Source: CADCVW01 sp035644935
GTDB lineage: Bacteria; Pseudomonadota; Alphaproteobacteria; Sphingomonadales; Sphingomonadaceae
Assembly: GCA_035644935.1 (NCBI GenBank)
Contig: DASQNO010000056.1
Coordinates: 1-60,493 of the forward strand
DNA length: 60,493 nucleotides
Direction of reading: 5' to 3'
The notes under the pieces are model-generated. The model had not been told where the DNA came from, did no database searches, and worked only from the letters and a program-made list of their open reading frames with translations. The number at the start of each line of letters is the position of its first letter. Within the stretch, counting starts at the first letter, position 1. Below are positions 58,381-60,493 of this stretch, one piece after another. The translations under genes and the position numbers were made by a program.

Positions 58381-58719
58381 CTAGTCGTTCGCGGGCTTGG
58401 CGCCGTGCGGACGGACCTCGGTCAGCGTCCCCTTGAGCGCCTTGACGCGGACGTTGGGGGCGATCTCGACCTCAACCTCCGCCTCGTCGACGCGCGTGAC
58501 CTTGCCGATGAGACCGCCGCCGGTGACCACCGTGTCGTTCTTCTTCACCGCGCCGATCATCGCCTGATGCGCTTTCAAGCGGCGCTGCTGCGGACGGATC
58601 AGCAGGAAGTAGAAGATAACGAAGATCAGCAGCAGCGGCGCCATCTGGACGATGAAGCCGGCGGGGCTCGCGGACGCCGCGGGCGCGGCGGTCTGGGCGA
58701 AGGCGGGGGTGGCGAACAT
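58381..58719 (-). CDS. yajC: Preprotein translocase subunit YajC
   Basis: A 112-aa protein with one membrane helix (MAPLLLIFVIFYFLLIRP) followed by QQRRLKAHQAMIGAVKKNDTVVTGGGLIGKV, the YajC signature. First gene of the yajC-secD-secF-Mth938 operon. Confidence 0.95.
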   Translation of the reverse strand: MFATPAFAQTAAPAASASPAGFIVQMAPLLLIFVIFYFLLIRPQQRRLKAHQAMIGAVKKNDTVVTGGGLIGKVTRVDEAEVEVEIAPNVRVKALKGTLTEVRPHGAKPAND

Positions 58720-58832
58720 GCGTCTGGGTGGACCCGATTGGATGTGGAGCGGGGCGTCGTTGCGCCCGCGATATCCGGCCGCGCCTATACACAGGTGAAC
58801 GGCGGCGCAACCTTAACGGCCCACGAGAAGGC

Positions 58833-59276
58833 TCAGCGCGCGGGGAGCACCATCAGGGTCGAGGTGCCGTGCGCGACCAGCCGACCGCCCGCATCGACGA
58901 TGCGCGCCTCCGCAGTGATGATCGTGCGCCCCCGCCCCACCACCCGCCCCTCCGTCCGCAGCACGCCGGCGTCAGGCCGGATGGCGCGCGTGAAGTTCAC
59001 CTTGGTCTCCACCGTCGTGTAGCCGACGCCCGCGTCCAGCGTGCTGTGCGCCGCGCAGCCGCAGGCGCTGTCTATCAAGGTCAGCGCCCAGCCGCCATGA
59101 ACCGAGCCCAGGGGGTTGAGGTGCGCCGCGCCCGGTTCGCCTTCAAACACCGCCGTGCCGTCGCCGATCTCGACCAGGCGGAAGTTCAGCGTCGCCGCGA
59201 TGGAGGCGGGCGGCAGATGACCGTCCATGCCTGCTTGAAGGAGTTCGCGGCCGGACAAAGCGAGCGGGTCGATCAT
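58833..59276 (-). CDS. PaaI family thioesterase (hotdog fold)
   Basis: A 147-aa protein from the ATG at 59276; in-frame codons to 59414 run over the tRNA gene and are not coding. LGSVHGGWALTLIDSACGCAAHSTL holds the HGG/D motif, followed by YTTVETKVNFTRAIRPDAGVL and TIITAEARIVDAGG. Likely hydrolyses an acyl- or aryl-CoA. It does not closely match the other thioesterase at 38158. Confidence 0.87.
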   Translation of the reverse strand: MIDPLALSGRELLQAGMDGHLPPASIAATLNFRLVEIGDGTAVFEGEPGAAHLNPLGSVHGGWALTLIDSACGCAAHSTLDAGVGYTTVETKVNFTRAIRPDAGVLRTEGRVVGRGRTIITAEARIVDAGGRLVAHGTSTLMVLPAR

Positions 59277-59383
59277 GCGGGCGCTCTCCGTTTCATTCCG
59301 CAACTCGTGTAGCGCCGGGCTTCGGCCGCCGCCAGAGGCCGCTTGCCCTGCCCCCGCCCCATGCTTAAAGCTTCGCGTTCGGT

Positions 59384-59460
59384 CGGGGCGTAGCGCAGCC
59401 CGGTAGCGCATCACACTGGGGGTGTGAGGGTCGCAGGTTCGAATCCTGTCGCTCCGACCA
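59384..59460 (+). tRNA. tRNA-Pro (anticodon GGG)
   Basis: A 77-base cloverleaf with encoded CCA. Acceptor CGGGGCG pairs with CGCTCCG (one G-U), anticodon arm TCACA-CTGGGGG-TGTGA reads GGG, T-arm contains GGTTCGAATCC. It lies between the divergent thioesterase and glucokinase genes. No integrase or duplicated 3' end is visible around it. Confidence 0.97.
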
Positions 59461-59572
59461 AGATCTTCGCGGCCAGAGCCGTTTTTCCGCCACGAGCCGG
59501 AATGCGTTCGCAGCCGCCAGGCGGAGCGTGTTGGCGGGTTTCCGTCAGGCTGGCTAGGTACCAGGAGGATCG

Positions 59573-60493
59573 GTGACCGAAATCGTCGCAGTGGACATCG
59601 GCGGAACCCATGCGCGCTTCGCGATCGCGGAGGCGGGCGGCGGCCAGGTCACATCTCTTGGCGAGGCGTGCACGTTGCGGACGGCCGAGCATGCCAGCCT
59701 GCAGACCGCGTGGGAGGAGTTCGGCAGCCGCACCGGCCGCCCGCTGCCGGCGGCCGCCGCGATCGCGATCGCCGGGCCCGTTCAGGGCGACGTGCTCAAG
59801 CTGACCAACAACCCTTGGGTGATTCGCCCCGCGCTGATTCCCAGAACACTGGGGGCCACCCGGTACACGCTGGTCAACGATTTCGGCGCCGTCGCCCACG
59901 CCGTGGCGCAGCTGGGCCCCGATGCGTACCAGCATGTCTGCGGACCGGAGGGGCCGCTGCCGGCCAAGGGCGTGATCAGCATTCTCGGGCCGGGCACGGG
60001 CCTTGGCGTCGCGCAGTTGCTTCGCACCGGCGACGGCTACCACGTCATCGAAACGGAGGGCGGCCATGTCGACTTCGCGCCGCTCGATGCGCTTGAGGAC
60101 AAGATGCTCGCCGAACTGCGCAAGCGGTACCGCCGCGTGTCCGTGGAGCGCGTCGTGTCCGGCATGGGACTGACCAACATCTACGAGGCGCTGACCCGGA
60201 TCGAGGACCGGCGGACCCAGTTCCACGACGAAAAGGCGCTCTGGACCGCCGCGCTGAACGGCGAGGACAGCCTGGCGGCCGCGGCGCTGGACCGGTTCTG
60301 CCTTTCGGTGGGCGCGGTGGCGGGCGACATCGCATTGGCGCAGGGCGCATCCGGGGTTGTGATCGCCGGCGGGCTGGGGCTGCGGCTCGCCGAGCACCTG
60401 CCTCGCTCCGGTTTCGGCGGGCGCTTCATCGCCAAGGGACGTTTCGAACGTCGGATGGACGAGATCCCGGTCAAGCTGATCACGCACCCGCAA
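59573..60493 (+). CDS. glk: Glucokinase, 3' end outside the window
   Basis: 307 codons are visible from GTG 59573, which follows AGGAGG by four bases. The protein opens TEIVAVDIGGTHARFAIAEA (phosphate-1 loop), then IAGPVQGDVLKLTNNPWVI, LVNDFGAVAHAVAQL with the catalytic Asp, ILGPGTGLGVAQL and ETEGGHVDFAPLDALE. It phosphorylates glucose to glucose-6-phosphate, feeding the Entner-Doudoroff route used by sphingomonads. The frame is open to the end of the window; family members are about 320-330 aa, so only a short tail is missing. Confidence 0.93.
   Translation, partial: MTEIVAVDIGGTHARFAIAEAGGGQVTSLGEACTLRTAEHASLQTAWEEFGSRTGRPLPAAAAIAIAGPVQGDVLKLTNNPWVIRPALIPRTLGATRYTLVNDFGAVAHAVAQLGPDAYQHVCGPEGPLPAKGVISILGPGTGLGVAQLLRTGDGYHVIETEGGHVDFAPLDALEDKMLAELRKRYRRVSVERVVSGMGLTNIYEALTRIEDRRTQFHDEKALWTAALNGEDSLAAAALDRFCLSVGAVAGDIALAQGASGVVIAGGLGLRLAEHLPRSGFGGRFIAKGRFERRMDEIPVKLITHPQ

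Noticed and set aside
59384..59460. tRNA-Pro as an integration site for a genomic island
   Set aside because: Both flanks are housekeeping genes with normal composition; no integrase or repeated 3' tRNA end seen.
59411..60493. A 360-codon frame on the - strand at the right end
   Set aside because: It opposes glucokinase, which has a good ribosome site and all sugar-kinase motifs, and it also runs into the tRNA gene.

Overview
The window is a 60.5-kb stretch of high-G+C chromosome from an alphaproteobacterium, almost certainly a member of the Sphingomonadales (Sphingomonas-like). This rests on the CtrA cell-cycle regulator, the DUF1285/CoA-pyrophosphatase/CCA-transferase run, the TCA gene cluster, a TonB-dependent receptor with N-terminal plug, the DUF4349 lipoprotein, the yajC-secD-secF-Mth938 operon, frequent GTG/TTG starts and many dispersed palindromic repeats. 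No rRNA, CRISPR array, prophage or intact insertion sequence was seen. One tRNA gene (Pro, anticodon GGG) lies near the right end.

Layout. 0-11.6 kb: housekeeping (end of a DUF1285 gene, NUDIX, CCA-adding enzyme, parC, lipoprotein esterase, kynureninase, DUF4349 lipoprotein, secreted S9 peptidase, purC, SDR). 11.65-16.2 kb: an accessory patch with an AT-rich SIR2-domain gene (candidate anti-phage NADase), a decayed copy of a neighbouring HTH gene, a Cys-rich protein of unknown function, a vapBC toxin-antitoxin pair bracketed by 23-24 bp inverted repeats, and the intact HTH/acidic-tail gene. 16.2-28.6 kb: methyltransferase and fatty acid desaturase, a 0.7-kb gene-free stretch with a perfect FNR-type site, a Crp/Fnr regulator with a small coupled gene, ctrA, bpt, ilvA, a beta-hydroxyacid dehydrogenase with an amidohydrolase, a SulP transporter, a TRIC channel and a TraB/GumN protein.

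28.7-47.1 kb is a TCA-cycle supercluster read leftward: sdhC-sdhD-sdhA-(101-aa membrane protein), then a foreign-looking block (relBE-type TA, creD, TonB receptor), sdhB, thioesterase, zapE, mdh, a small secreted protein in the place where sucC sits in rhizobia, sucD, sucA, odhB and lpdA. 47.2-60.5 kb returns to housekeeping: SDR and prmA, ligA-recN, bamD, a glycosyltransferase, Mth938-secF-secD-yajC, a thioesterase, tRNA-Pro and the start of glucokinase.

The most unusual signals are not protein genes. At least four kinds of palindromic intergenic repeat recur, several inside operons (sucD|sucA, odhB|lpdA, secD|secF). One fragment is embedded in frame in lpdA. One copy at 4.33-4.48 kb has been split by a 64-bp element that itself folds into a three-way junction and supplies an ATG and a Shine-Dalgarno-like run next to the downstream lipoprotein gene. 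The best protein-level candidate for a defence function is the lone SIR2 gene.
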